A stretch of 60,134 nucleotides of DNA from Pseudoneurospora amorphoporcata (lineage: Eukaryota; Ascomycota; Sordariomycetes; Sordariales; Sordariaceae). Both the position numbers and the translations under genes were made by a program. Shown one piece after another: positions 11,051 to 21,747 of this stretch. The notes under the pieces were generated by a model. That model ran no database searches. It saw nothing but the letters and a program-made list of their open reading frames with translations, and was not told where the DNA came from. Location: positions 1-60,134 of the forward strand of contig MU859268.1 in the NCBI GenBank assembly GCA_033297205.1, in the 5' to 3' direction. The number at the start of each line of letters is the position of its first letter. The first letter of the stretch is position 1.

Positions 11051-11881
11051 ATGCATTTGAGTTTGAAGTTGCGCTCTGGGACAGCAGCAAACTCCCTTCG
11101 ACATATCAAACCATCGGCGAAGCGCACCCTTCCCAAGTCAAGTATGGCGACCCCAACCTTGATCTCATCCATTCCAGACCTCCAGGTCTTCCTCTCCTCA
11201 ATCCCTCCGTCCAGCACGTTCTATCTGGACCTTGAGGGCAAAAGTCTCAGTCGCTGTGGGACGCTCACCCTCCTGACAATCCTCGTCCTTCCCACGCGGG
11301 CAACAAGCATTGTTGATGTCCAAACTCTCGGTGACTCTGCTTTCACCACTCCCGGCACAGAAGGCGGGAAAACCCTCAAAGACATCCTCGAAGATGTCCA
11401 CACTCCCAAATACTTCTGGGACGTACGCAACGACGCGGACGCCCTCTGGGCGCACCACAAGGTCCGTCTCGCGGGTGTCACGGACGTCCAGCTGCTCGAG
11501 AACGCATCCCGCGTCGGCAACAAGACGTACCTCTACGGGCTCGATAGATGTGTCGAGAGGGATCTTAGGCTAGGTTTCATAGAGAAGCAGCACTGGGTCA
11601 ATACCAAGAACGTGGTGCGGGCTCTGATGGAGAACGACATTTTCTCCCGCCGCCCTCTGGACGCCAAAACGATGCAGTACTGCGTCAACGATGTCGTTCA
11701 CCTGCCTGCACTCTATAACCTCTACGCCAACCGCATCACTAGCAGCGGATGGCTGGCGAAAGCTATGGATGAGAGCGCGCGTCGCGTGGTCGAAGCTTGT
11801 GGCCCTGCGTACGTGCCTCAATCTGAGAAGAAGAGGTTCGGACCTTGGGGCTCGGGGTTTGGCAGAAACGTCTGGTACTAG
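11051..11881 (+). CDS. DEDD-type 3'-5' exonuclease domain protein
   Basis: A single open frame of 276 codons. The three exonuclease motifs are present: FYLDLEGKSL (Exo I, DxE) near residue 58, WDVRNDADALW and DVQLLENASR (Exo II) near residues 121-150, and YCVNDVVHLPALY (Exo III, YxxxD) near residue 218. The proteins most like this are the small fungal/EXD1-type 3'-5' exonucleases, which act on RNA or DNA ends; the substrate cannot be told from sequence. The first ATG at 11051 gives a basic, mitochondria-like leader (SLKLRSGTAANSLRHIK); a second ATG at 11144 (MATPTLISS) starts just before the domain and is an equally good start. The end GSGFGRNVWY is conserved-looking. No intron is needed. Confidence 0.85.
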   Translation: MHLSLKLRSGTAANSLRHIKPSAKRTLPKSSMATPTLISSIPDLQVFLSSIPPSSTFYLDLEGKSLSRCGTLTLLTILVLPTRATSIVDVQTLGDSAFTTPGTEGGKTLKDILEDVHTPKYFWDVRNDADALWAHHKVRLAGVTDVQLLENASRVGNKTYLYGLDRCVERDLRLGFIEKQHWVNTKNVVRALMENDIFSRRPLDAKTMQYCVNDVVHLPALYNLYANRITSSGWLAKAMDESARRVVEACGPAYVPQSEKKRFGPWGSGFGRNVWY

Positions 11882-11991
11882 GTGGTGACGGAGAAATGAA
11901 TGACTTGAGAAGTTGGCAGAGGCGAGTTGTTTTCGTCAGTTGAGGCTTGGACAACCAAGGCGAGAGATAACCTATGTACCAGTAGAGGTAA

Positions 11992-12057
11992 CAATATGAC
12001 GCTTACGGCCTTTTTGCCAGTTGATCGAGGCTGTGGACAGTCGATCTTGTTTTTGCG
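11992..12057 (+). repeat. Short dispersed repeat, copy 1 (second copy 19932-19996)
   Basis: TATGACGCT, CTTTTTGCC, GTTGA, GAGGCT, TGGA and TCGATCTTGTTTT occur in the same order and spacing here and at 19932-19996, same orientation. Both copies follow a GAGATA or GATAGATA phrase. Nature unknown; probably the edge of a larger old repeat. Confidence 0.5.
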
Positions 12058-12202
12058 GTCTTGGTTGTTTGGGTTGTAGAACCAAATATGGTTTTGCTAC
12101 CTGCCCTGCAAGACCGACAGCGACAAGGCACCAACCTCAATGGGAAGGCGATAATACCTACATTGTGTCCATTGACGTTGACTGTCTCTAATACGTTCCT
12201 TA

Positions 12203-12649
12203 TGCCGTGTTCGGAATCCCAGTATGCCAGTAACAGTAAGGAAGTTTATATAACAGCATACTGCCGTGATTTTTGCGTTCGGCTGTTTTCTAGTAAAAAT
12301 CTGCAAGTCGATGTAGGTCGCTGCACTTCCCCAAACTCCCCCAATGGCCTGCATTTGACCAATCAGAAGGCTAGAAATCGTTGAAGATCTTACTACTTTC
12401 TTTGTTTTCATACTGCAGAAAACCCCATGTTTATGCCAGTATGAAAGCACTCAGGACTGGCTTTCCAGCACACATATGCCCTGTATTTACACTTGCTGTA
12501 ATGTGTTCGTTAGGCCAGGCAGTACAAAGGTAAGGTAGGTTGGGGTGCATTACCTCTACTGTTGCATTGCTGTACAGCGATTTCGCTACAAGCCATCAAC
12601 AGTATATGCAACCTCTACGATACTAGCATACTAGGTCACCGAACACAAC
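12203..12649 (+). mobile_element. MITE, TTA target duplication (PIF/Harbinger-like), copy 1
   Basis: The ends are inverted: TGCCGTGTTCGG...AGTATGCCAGTA on the left, and GTTGTGTTCGG...AGTATGCTAGTA read inward from the right. TTA lies on both sides (12200-12202 and 12650-12652). 447 bp, no transposase. A 428-bp relative lies at 46763-47190 in the opposite orientation. A 3-bp TTA/TWA duplication is typical of PIF/Harbinger elements. Confidence 0.85.
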
Positions 12650-12687
12650 TTAAGGGATTCATAGCCCCCATTTATTGAGCGACTTGT

Positions 12688-13851
12688 TTAAATCCCCCCA
12701 GGAATGCGTATTACGACCTTGGAAAAGTGCTTCTGCTCCTCCAGCCTCTTGAACGCGGCCTTGGCCTCAGCCAGCGAGAACACCTCGGTGTCCAGCGCCG
12801 GCTTCACGCCCTTTTCCGCCGCAAACGCAATCATATCCGCCATCATCTGCCGCGTGCCCAACACGACTCCCCGGACAACACAAAGCGTCGATAGCACCGA
12901 CATCAGCGGCACCGCCTCGCTGCTCCCGCCAATAATGCCCGCCACCACCACCAGCCCGTCGATGCGGACTGCCTGTAGCGCCTGGCCCAACGTCGCGTCG
13001 CCGCCAACATCAACCACGATATCGAACCCGTGCCCGCCGGGCGTCAGCTTCTTCGCCGCGGCCCCCCACTCCGGCAACTGGCGGTAGTTGATGACGTGGC
13101 TCGCGCCCAGCGCGCGCAGCCGCGCCCCCTTCTCCTCGCTGCTCGTCGTCGCGACCACCACCGCGCCCGCCGCCACGGCAAACTGCAGCGCCGCGACGCT
13201 GACGCCGCCGCTCCCCTGCACTAGCACCCAGTCCCCCGCCCGGACCTTCTTTCCCTCCAGCCCCATCAGCGCGTTCCACGCCGTGATGCCCGAGCACGTC
13301 AGCGTCGCCGCCTCCTCGAAGCTTAGGTCACCGGGGAGCTTGCAGAGGCAGCTCTCGGGGAAGACGCCGTGCGTGGCGAGCGTGCCGTCGAGGTTTTGGC
13401 CTAGCCCGGCCGAGATGTGGCCCATGTGCGGCAGTGCGAGATCGTCGATTTCGCTTAGGGAGGCGTCTTCAAAGTGACGTGGAAGCATGTGCGTGACGAC
13501 TCTGTCGCCGGGCTTTAGGGACTGTACTTGGGCGCCAACTTGGGTAACGATGCCGGCGCCGTCGGATCCGGGGATGGCGTTGGGCTTGGATTTGAGGCCT
13601 AGCGCTCCCTACGTTTGGTTCGTAAGTGAGTCGGATACGCACAGATGAGTACTAATTATAAGTACTACTTAGTAGGTGGTATAACTCACCTTGGCAATCA
13701 TGAGATCCCTGTAATTGAGAGATGCCGCCCGGAGCTCGACGCGCACGTCGTGCGGCCCAAGCTCGCGGGTGTTTGCTACATTCTTAAAAGCGAGACCCGT
13801 AAGGTCGTCTTTTTGGGATGCAATGATCCAGGACTGGGGAGAAGCTGTCAT
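12688..13851 (-). CDS. Zinc-type alcohol dehydrogenase-like medium-chain oxidoreductase
   Basis: Two exons, 13851-13690 and 13608-12688, give about 360 residues. The donor is AAG|GTGAGT and the acceptor CGTAG, with an 81-bp intron. The N-terminal GroES-like domain has LRAASLNYRDLMIAK and GSDGAGIVTQVG, then QSLKPGDRVVTHMLP. The Rossmann fold has WVLVQGSGGVSVAALQFA, followed by HVINYR and DIVVDVGGDATLGQAL. The end is HFSKVVIRI. Conserved structural zinc cysteines are not evident, as in the quinone-reductase-like branch of the family. Probable reaction: NADP(H)-dependent reduction of an aldehyde, ketone or quinone; substrate unknown. Its 3' end lies 39 bases from the MITE at 12203-12649. The start MTASPQSWIIASQ is the only ATG in frame before the domain. 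Confidence 0.88.
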
Positions 13852-14348
13852 TTTGTTGCGTTGTGTTTAATGAAAAGGGGTTGTAAAAGTCAACACAACG
13901 TTTCGCTGCTGTGTACGATATAAAGCAGTTACCCTTTTATAACCAGCTACGGCTCCCGCCTTTACGTAGCGATGATAAATCTACGCCCATGATTGCTAAT
14001 TAGGACCCTCTCTGTCTGACTAGCGGCGCCGGACTATGGCCACTACAGGCCAGACCTTGAAGAAACAGCGGGAAACTGGGAATCGCCACCGTAGATTCCA
14101 AAAGCCCAAGACAAACGGACCCACTACCAAGAACTATAGTCGCTCTGCCCGGGCGGGTCGCGGGGCACCACGGCACATCAAGACGCGAGCACGTGGCGAG
14201 CCAGCACCCGAACCCGGCTCTCCCGGCCGGCTCGTTCCTAACCGTCCCGGTAGCGCCCCGCCGGCGCAATAGCCAGCTACTCCCGTCGTCCCCGCCGCCT
14301 GCCTTGACCCCAACCACCTCCTCCCTTTCCCTTCCCCTTACCCTTTCC
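13852..14348. other. Dehydrogenase promoter and downstream flank; no gene recognised
   Basis: The first 100 bases should hold the leader of the dehydrogenase gene. The rest is GC-rich with overlapping open frames on both strands and no family signal. Confidence 0.4.
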
Positions 14349-14839
14349 CTATGGCCACTCACCCCTCCCATCATCTGTCGTCATCGTCGTCGTCGTCTTC
14401 GGTCCATACCTACTCATCCAAGTATCGCCCCAGATATCCCAAAAGTCCTCCAATTTTCTCCACCGCTCCAGCTTCTCCTCCCCGAACCGGACATCCTGCT
14501 CAGGTGTCGCGTCTAAGCGGGGAAGGGCCATAACGGCGTCGGCAACTACCAGGATAGCGACTTGATATTGTGCCATATTGATGCCAACATCCCATAGCAG
14601 CCAGGCAATTCGCTGGCCCTTGTCGAAGTCGCCATCGCATGGCACGCGGTCCTCCTTTAGCGACATGAGCTTGCGAGCTGTCTCCTCCGCGGCCAGGGCG
14701 CTTGGGGTGTTGTAGGCCTGTACGGACTCGCGCAGCGCTGAAGCCTCGTCCGGTGTCGAATTGTCGATGTGTCCTCATCGACATTCATCTGGCCAAAGTC
14801 GGACCAGTCCTCCGGGTCACTCAGGAAATCCAGCTCCAT
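14349..14839 (-). pseudogene. Hypothetical protein with a frameshift
   Basis: A start ATG at 14839 reads MELDFLSDPEDW...NVDEDTST. About 40 codons later the protein-like sequence continues in another frame: STPDEASALRESVQAYN, then ALAAEETARKLMSLKEDR, RIAWLLWDVGINMAQYQ and ERWRKLEDFWDIWGDTWM. A one-base lesion between about 14755 and 14775 accounts for this, and no intron would fit. The acidic start and the WLLW and LEDFWDIW blocks loosely recall fungal proteins of unknown function (DUF3632-like), but I am not sure. The end after DTWMSR looks abnormal, so the 3' part may also be lost. Confidence 0.45.
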
Positions 14840-15470
14840 GGCCAGGGCAGTTTGCGGGGTGCAGCTACCATGCCGTCGTAGAATTGGCAATTTGTGAGAC
14901 GGACTGTGTCAAGTGGGAAAATGAAGAGGACCCTTGGAAGCTGTGGAGGTTGCAGGCATGTGGAAGAGGACAATTGCATGTACGTGTGGCCGGAAGCGCA
15001 TCGCACTGTTATGCCTACTTAGCTGAGCAAGTGTGGCGAGTGGGCTAAGTAATTAGAGTAATGAGGTTAAAGTTCGAAGGCACGCTGGTGATGTAGGAGG
15101 AAGGTAGTATTTGTGTTCTGGCCATGACTGCTTCGGCCCCGCCAAGTGGAATCCTGGTTGCATACGGGCCGTGCCGATCAAACTTTTCCAGCCACAGTAT
15201 GACCTGCAACCTACGGCACACTTCAATTACCACGTGATAGGTTAATAAATAACGCCGATCTTTTTATAAGACAGCTTGAGACCAAGTCTCTCATGACAGG
15301 CGTTCCCAAAATTGTCAGCCACTTTTTCCCCTCCGGTGGACCGCCTCTCACCAAGCACACTAACTTTCCGATTCCAAATCCACTTTGCACACCAGACCAA
15401 GTGCTCACTGGATCCTCACTACTGTGGTTCGACAAGCCCAATCTCTCAACCTCAATCATCCTACATAACA
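14840..15470. other. No gene; leader region of the next gene
   Basis: I see no coding signal. The last 200 bases, with CAACCTCAATC just before the ATG, are likely promoter and 5' leader for 15471-16390. Confidence 0.4.
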
Positions 15471-16390
15471 ATGGAGACTTCGCAATCAGGCCAGTCAGAA
15501 GGGCCTCCCTACCTCTCGTTCGGAGAGCTTAAAAACAAGGGAGTACGTATCATCTTCTCTCCCGTCACCGAGCGACTCTATTGGGAGTTCGATGGTGTCT
15601 TCCCCACTGCAATTTCCGTCATGAAATCCTACAAGGGTGCGAGCGATGATCTGGAACCATTCTTCAATCCAGACACTGGCACGTGGCACGAGATCTCGCA
15701 GCTGCCCCTTGCCGAACCAAAGGTCTCGTCTCTTAAGGCTTCAGTCTACGACCTCGATCAATGGGAATTCGATTGGGTTGCGTACCATGAGTATCATAAT
15801 ACTAAATCACGCGACTTCGGCCAAGAGTACGTCCCCTACGAAAGTCTTGATGACGACGTCCGGCCTCAGACGAAGGAACAAAAGGAGGACGGTAGCTGGG
15901 AGGAGGACTCGGAAACGGAGTTTCTTATTAAGTGCTGTGGAGAGGATAGACCACTTCGGAAGAGAGGGCTGAAATTGGTGGTTACGGCTTCTCAATCAAC
16001 AGGCATCGAATCCTTTGTCACGGTGCGTGACTTTGTCAGCGGTAAGCAGTCAAATCGTATCTCTTCCAACTGTTGGCTTCGACTTTGCTAACTATAATCT
16101 TAGCTGTTCATCCCTGGCTTATGAGCTTGCGCGGTGATATTCTCGAAGCGAGGAGTTACTCACGTGAAGATGACCATATACCAACGGAGCGATACGAATG
16201 GATGGTCGAGGTGAGAAGACATTGCGGAGGAAAAGTCGAGATAGAGGAAAAGAGGGACTGGGTTCGGCGCCATAGCCCGCGCATGCCTGGTCCTTTGACT
16301 GCCTCAGACGCGAAGATGTTAGAAAGGATACGTGCTAACATGGCGGAGAAACGTGCAATGTGGAATGAGGGCGGCATCCCTCCTTTCTAA
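15471..16390 (+). CDS. Hypothetical fungal protein, two exons
   Basis: Exon 1 is 15471-16041 and exon 2 is 16104-16390, giving about 285 residues. The intron has donor G|GTAAGC, branch GCTAAC and acceptor CTTAG, and the join keeps frame (phase 1). The start METSQSGQSEGP has a good context (ACAATGG). The protein is acidic and rich in aromatic residues: RLYWEFDGVFPTAISVMKSY, WHEISQLPL, YDLDQWEFDWVAYHEYH. The C-terminal exon is basic and alpha-helical in character (YEWMVEVRRH, DWVRRHSPRMPG, MLERIRANMAEKRAMW). No signal peptide or membrane segment. I do not recognise the family. Confidence 0.75.
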
Positions 16391-16786
16391 AGGTAGTTGT
16401 CCATCATCACCTCTATCGAGTGCGTTCAATACTATGAGATAGGCTTCATCTATAGAGTATGTCATCATTGAGGAACAATCCAAAAGAGCGCAATCCTCTC
16501 CTTAGCTACACTATCTGAGGTACCTAGGTATGTGCTTGCCCTTTTCAAAAGACGTGATTTACGTAGCACTGGTTCCTTGTGATTGTGTGCGGGGAACTTG
16601 TACCCAGTTGAGGTAATCAATTGATGTTAACCTTTGCGCTAGAGGAGGTGCTCACAATGCCGTCTATGTTGGAGTTCAAACAACATCAGCATTACCTGAT
16701 CTCATCAGGATCTATAAGGCTAGTATCCCACCATGACTGCTTATAAGGCCAAAGCCGCAGTGATCTCTTGGGCGACCAGGCAGCTT
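16391..16786. other. Convergent intergenic space; no gene
   Basis: Lies between two 3' ends. Contains nothing I can identify. Confidence 0.5.
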
Positions 16787-19045
16787 TTAAAGCCTTGACG
16801 TGAAGGATTCCCACAAAGCTTGGAGTTTCGAAATGTATCTTCCAAGTCCACCGATCTGACGTACAATACCAACGTCCACCTCTTGTTGCAAAGCTTTATC
16901 AGCCTGGTCTGTACAGGTCGTTCCGTCCAACTCTATGTTCGTCACCAACTCAGGAGGTGCTTCAGTCTCAAGCTTTGGTCGAGTATAGAGGTACGTTTGA
17001 TTTTGAAAGTCCATTGTCGCTAGGCGGACCCGCTCATCGACAGTCTGCGAGACACCCCACATATTGGTTTGGGTCGAAAGCCACAAAAGATATTTGCTTG
17101 GTAGCCGTTGCGTGGGCAGCAGCATATTGGCTTCGTTATCAGAATCGTCTAATCGGATCATGTTGATGGAGATGTTGATTCCCGGTTCTTGAAAGATTAA
17201 AGCGGCCACTACCAACTCAAGGTAATTTGCTTTATCGTCCAATTTGTGGTCGGAAAGCAGGTTATAGAGCTTGTGAACGGGGTCCCTTTCATCTTTTTCC
17301 TTCTTGGGTCCAGTATCGCGGGTGTTAGTGTTACTCTTCGATTGGTCCTCTTTGCCAACGGGTTTGAGGTCATCAAGCCACTTAACCATCCAGTTAGGGA
17401 TAGTGACTATGCGCCATGACTTATTTTCCACATTCGATACTGAATAGTCGCTTCGTCGTGCTAGATGGGAAAGCCGGGCAAGAGGGTTGGGTCGCCTACA
17501 AATACTAGCTGCCTCTTTGAACATGACATTGAAAGTTTGAGACGCAAGCGGTAAAACAAGAGGCTGACACAAGGTAAAGAGGTCCTGGAACATGCCGAGA
17601 CTGAATGTACCGGCTGCCTTAAATAAAAGAGCCTCCATGTCTTGGATTTCCCAGCATGGAAGCTCAAGTATGAACTTGGCGAGCTCCAAGTTCCCGATCT
17701 TTGTGTATACCAAGAGGAGAGGTATAAGTTCACTAGGGTTAATGGCAGTGCCATCCCGCTGGAATACAGTTCGAATTGAGTAGAGGTAGGCATTTGAACA
17801 AGAAACCTTTTCTTTTAGCACATTGACGACCAGATTTCGTAAAGGGCAGAAGTAGGCATCGAAATCTTGCACTGAGAACTGATTTGGGAGTTTGGTGATG
17901 TCGGTAAGTTGTGGCATAACAGCTGTCGCTGTAGCGTCATGGTCGTGTAATACAGCCCAGCTCACGACGTACTCCCGCAGCCTAGGAAGAAACCGATGGA
18001 AAGCGTCAATGTTTAGATTCATTGGAAGCGGAAGAGAGGAAGGCTCGCGGACCTCCTGAAAGAGCAAGAATGAGATGGTGTTGCATATCGCGCGATCTAG
18101 CGGTATTTCGTAGTCTGGGCGAAGGGTGTTGCTGGCGCGAGCGTCTGAAGCAATGCCAAGCAAAGCATAGATATTGTCCCGAGGATCAGTCGCTTCACTT
18201 GTTGTAAACTTCATGAGAAGTGTCTCAAGATTGTTCTTTTCACCCCACCAGGTCTTTTGCCGACGATAGCTTGGAAGGATGTCAAGGATTGCTTGGGTAG
18301 AAGAATCCAGTTCGAGTCCTAGTAAGTAGGGCAATAGGCTGAAGCCTTGGCTTGACAATGCTTTGGAGCCGCACAGGATCGTAGCCCTACTTGCGCTAGC
18401 GGCTTCTTGAATGATCCAGACTCTCCGAAACCAAGGTCGGTTCAGTATCTCTTGCAAGGAATTACGACGTCGAGTAGTAACCTCCTCTTTGTAAATACCG
18501 GTCTCGTTAGAAGTGAGACTGTTCCAGGAATCGATCCAAGTCTGTTCGTGGCGAGCTCCCGGGCCTTGTCTTGTTCTATAATCCCACATCCCAGCCAGAT
18601 TCATGAAAAGATCAATCTCGAGGTTGCTGGGGCCAAGCCATATGAGGACTTGTTGGGCATGCTCGTATATCTGTCTCATCTGCCCGACCTGATGGCCCTT
18701 TTCCTTGTGATTCCCCTGGTCGATACAAATGGCGTCGATCCACAGCAGCCTGTCCTCGGACTGCTGCCGTAAAGCGAGGAGGGCGATGTGAAGGTTCTCC
18801 CAAACAAGTGCCTTCCGGTCATTGATGAATATGGTATATGTATGTTCGTCGGAAGGTTTGCCCCAGGCATATGACAAGGCTTCATAAGGCAAGCCGTCCA
18901 CCTTATGGAGGAATGTTTCGACAAGTTCGCATTGGATGGGCTCTTCGCGATATCCACCGAAGAGGCGAACAAGTCGAATGGCATCGGTGGACAAGTCGAT
19001 TCGCTGGTACTGGTAGTAGCCCACGCTGCCGTAGTTGCTGTCCAT
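16787..19045 (-). CDS. HET-domain (heterokaryon incompatibility) protein
   Basis: About 752 residues in one exon, taking MDSNYGSVGYYQYQRID at 19045 as the start. The frame stays open upstream to 19294 but that part is low-quality sequence. The HET domain covers about residues 45-210 with its three typical blocks: LPYEALSYAWG, LLWIDAICIDQGNHKEKGHQ with QMRQIYEHAQQVLIWLG, and RPWFRRVWIIQEAA. Then come the usual TDPRDNIYALLGIA and LRPDYEIP. The remaining 450 residues are family-variable, with WKIV-like and charged stretches and no second domain I can name. Family role: cell death on fusion of incompatible hyphae, or related immunity. HET domains resemble TIR domains. No NACHT or WD partner is fused. 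The intact frame contrasts with the dead NLR at 5.9-8.5 kb. Confidence 0.92.
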   Translation of the reverse strand: MDSNYGSVGYYQYQRIDLSTDAIRLVRLFGGYREEPIQCELVETFLHKVDGLPYEALSYAWGKPSDEHTYTIFINDRKALVWENLHIALLALRQQSEDRLLWIDAICIDQGNHKEKGHQVGQMRQIYEHAQQVLIWLGPSNLEIDLFMNLAGMWDYRTRQGPGARHEQTWIDSWNSLTSNETGIYKEEVTTRRRNSLQEILNRPWFRRVWIIQEAASASRATILCGSKALSSQGFSLLPYLLGLELDSSTQAILDILPSYRRQKTWWGEKNNLETLLMKFTTSEATDPRDNIYALLGIASDARASNTLRPDYEIPLDRAICNTISFLLFQEVREPSSLPLPMNLNIDAFHRFLPRLREYVVSWAVLHDHDATATAVMPQLTDITKLPNQFSVQDFDAYFCPLRNLVVNVLKEKVSCSNAYLYSIRTVFQRDGTAINPSELIPLLLVYTKIGNLELAKFILELPCWEIQDMEALLFKAAGTFSLGMFQDLFTLCQPLVLPLASQTFNVMFKEAASICRRPNPLARLSHLARRSDYSVSNVENKSWRIVTIPNWMVKWLDDLKPVGKEDQSKSNTNTRDTGPKKEKDERDPVHKLYNLLSDHKLDDKANYLELVVAALIFQEPGINISINMIRLDDSDNEANMLLPTQRLPSKYLLWLSTQTNMWGVSQTVDERVRLATMDFQNQTYLYTRPKLETEAPPELVTNIELDGTTCTDQADKALQQEVDVGIVRQIGGLGRYISKLQALWESFTSRL

Positions 19046-20581
19046 GTCGGCTCCCTTGAGAAGCTCAGAGTGTTCCGACGGAAGGAATGGTAATGTTGGA
19101 GGTGATGGGTTTGGGGAAGAGAATGCACCAGACGTCGCATGAGTCCACGACGCCTTGGATGCCCAACCTGGGAGCCTGGCTCCCTGGCGGGGCACACGAC
19201 GTGAACCGCCTGGTTCCCAGTGGTTTGAAACCCAGCGGTAGCCTTCAAAACAGAAGACTTGGTGGCCTTCCAAAGATTCGCCAAACGCGCGCAAAAACCA
19301 ACCAAGCCCAGGTGTCTACGTGGCCAAGAAGTACCAGTGGATAAAAATAACGCCAACCGATTGGTCCAAAACGGCCTTGGCAAAAAATGATACATTTTCA
19401 CAGCTAAAGACATGGCAGTTTGGCCAAAGTTCAGGCACTTATTATTGGCTGCAGCAAGGATCCACCAACGTGACCCCATCTATACTCCACTGATTAGCTG
19501 TTAGCCAAACTTGGCACCCAAAAAAAGGTACAGTAAGCACCCCTGCAGTTGCTAACACCCCCTTTTGCTAAAACCCCCCCTTATACTAAAGATTTGGGCT
19601 GCCCGCATTCCCTCTGGTGGTGAAGATTGCTAACTGCTATTTGCAACGCTGATTGCCCGGATTTGCAAAAATAGGGGTCCGATTTTGGTGGGAGAAGAGC
19701 AGCTGAGGATGTCAGCAATTTTGGAAGATTCCCGTGTGCCCAGCGTATCGAAATATGATTGAAATTGATATGGCCAGCAGAACACTAGTATTTCTCTTGC
19801 ATCGGCTTTCGCGTTCAGGTTCAGCTAGGTTTTGTCGTTTTGACCATCGAGGCCAGCTGAGACTTGAGCAATGAAGGCGATAGATACCCTAAGTTTTGCC
19901 CGGTGCAAGATGGCCCAAATTGAACTTACCTTAACATTATGACGCTGGCGGTCTTTTTGCCTGTTGAGTGAGGCTATGGATGCTCGATCTTGTTTTCGAG
20001 AGGACAACTTACCTTGCATTGTTGAACTCATGATGCAAAGCCGGAATTTTTCGAGTGTCCTCCCACTCCGTGACCTTAGGAGACCTCCTCAGGGGCTGTG
20101 TGTCAAAGGTGTGACTACTCCTTCACAATCTTGGTCAATGCATTTTTCGTCTCCGAAACCATCTCTGAGAGGTTAAAGCCGTATGGACCCGTGCGAGGGC
20201 AGTGCCGGTCATGCTGCGGGCATAAAACATGTGAATCCTGCATGCTTATTTCGATGCCCGTACCAGCATACCTTACATATCGGCTTTCTTTCCAGTTTGC
20301 CTCCCAAAAAACCTGATGATGCCTTCTTTTATTGCTGCAAGTGTGAATCTAATGCCACGGACCACTGCCCTCTTCGCTTTCTGATTTCTCAGTATAAAGT
20401 TGCAACTCGAATGTCTTTTCCTCGTCTTTCATTTTCCCACCATTTCTTTTCGGTAGCAAATCTCAACGAGCAACTTCTCCAAACACCTGCCTTCACTACC
20501 TTCCAGTAACAAGTATCGTGTAACAACTCCTACACACGCCGATCATTACTACCCACCTACTTGACACTCAAATCATTCGTC
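19046..20581. other. Intergenic; one-ended transposon-like TIR and a short repeat copy
   Basis: At about 19515 TA is followed by CAGTAAGCACCCCTGCAGTT and GCTAAAACCCCCCC, which resembles a Fot1-type terminal repeat and the sub-terminal ACCCC phrases of the 9321 element. I could not find the matching right end. At 19932-19996 lies the second copy of the repeat also seen at 11992. The stretch 20400-20581 is probably the promoter and leader of the next gene (TATAAAG at about 20393). Confidence 0.4.
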
Positions 20582-21747
20582 ATGGCCTGCGGTTTACCTA
20601 CCAAAGCAGCGCGCTCCCGAATGGAACACAACGCCAAGTTCGAGGAGGCATGGTGGAAAGACGAGCAGCTACAGAACAAGCGGAAGAAGGTACAATTAGA
20701 GCCTCAATTTATCAGTGGCAGCTTCCGGAACTACTAGAACAAACAAAACAACTGACACAGAACTGCTAGACCACGCCCAAGAATGACCCATACGATTTTT
20801 GCCGCCGGCCTACTACAGAACACCCCCCAGATTACGGCGGCCCTCCACTTGAGCGATGTGTTACCGCTGTGTCTATTGAGCCAGACTCTCAAGAGCCCAC
20901 AAAAGTCACACACTCCAACACGGAGGCCCTAAATACCATCGAAAACAGAGACGCAAAAAATGACATCTACTCCTCAATCTCGAAAGTTATCAGCGGTATT
21001 TCCGAGTCTGATACATGCTCAACCTGCAGCAAGCACAAACAAAAGCTGATCGGCTCGTTCATACACCCCGTATTCCCACAGTTTCCATCATGGGAATCGT
21101 CTCCGCGTTCAAGGGCAAGGCGTAGGCGGGCCAAGAAACAGCACAAGACCGAGGACAGCGACGAGGACAACCGCAAAGAGGACAAGAACAAAAACAAGGA
21201 ACACGGCAAGTTCCGAGCCACCCTATCACGGATTCCCCATGCTATCGAAGAACGCCTCGCAAGAATCGAGCAGAAGTAGAAGGACGCACGAGAACATGTT
21301 AAGAAGACAATGGAAGTGCTGCGAAGGGAACCTCCAGATCGGGAGTATACATCTACCGGAGGATCGTACAACCGATCGCGTTCTCCGACTCCGGAGTACA
21401 CGACTTGGACGACACACAACACGGCTCCAACCACATACACGGCTCCGAAATACACCGCTCCGAAGAAAGGCAGGGCTCCGGAGACGGCATACAGGGCTCC
21501 GGAATTTAAGGCTCCGGTGAAGAAACACAGGGCTCAGGAGACGACATACACAAGACCGATATACTCGAGTCCGATAGTCGTACCTAACCCAACGCTTTTT
21601 ATGCCTTCATTCGTCTGTGATACGAATTCTACGTGTTGCACGACCACCTTTGCTGACATGGAACAACAGAATTGGTTGGCATGGATCGGGATGCATGGTC
21701 TGTTTCAATGTTCTTCTTTGGGAGACCTAGAGGAAGCTACGATATAG
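20582..21747 (+). pseudogene. Basic hypothetical protein with an in-frame TAG
   Basis: Exon 1 is 20582-20689 and exon 2 starts at 20770 (donor AAG|GTACAA, acceptor GCTAG), phase 0. The start MACGLPTKAARSRMEHN has a good context (GTCATGG). The frame runs to TAG at 21277-21279, giving 205 residues ending ERLARIEQK. It then continues in the same frame for 156 more codons: KDAREHVKKTMEVLRREPPD, then a TAPKYTAPKK-type low-complexity repeat rich in Thr, Ala, Pro and Lys. The continuation has the same character, so the TAG probably arose from CAG or TGG. Arg/Lys clusters (RSRARRRRAKKQ) suggest nuclear or RNA contact. It also has a small CSTCSKH motif. Alternatives are a genuine 205-residue protein, or stop-codon readthrough. 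Family unknown. Confidence 0.55.

Noticed and set aside
13088..13477. 129-codon plus-strand ORF opposite the dehydrogenase
   Set aside because: Antisense shadow of a GC-rich coding exon.
18676..19479. 267-codon minus-strand ORF overlapping the HET gene start
   Set aside because: It is out of frame with the clear HET domain and has shadow-type composition.
19515..19600. Second complete Fot1-like MITE
   Set aside because: Only the left end is recognisable; no matching right end with TA was found, so it is noted only as a possible fragment.
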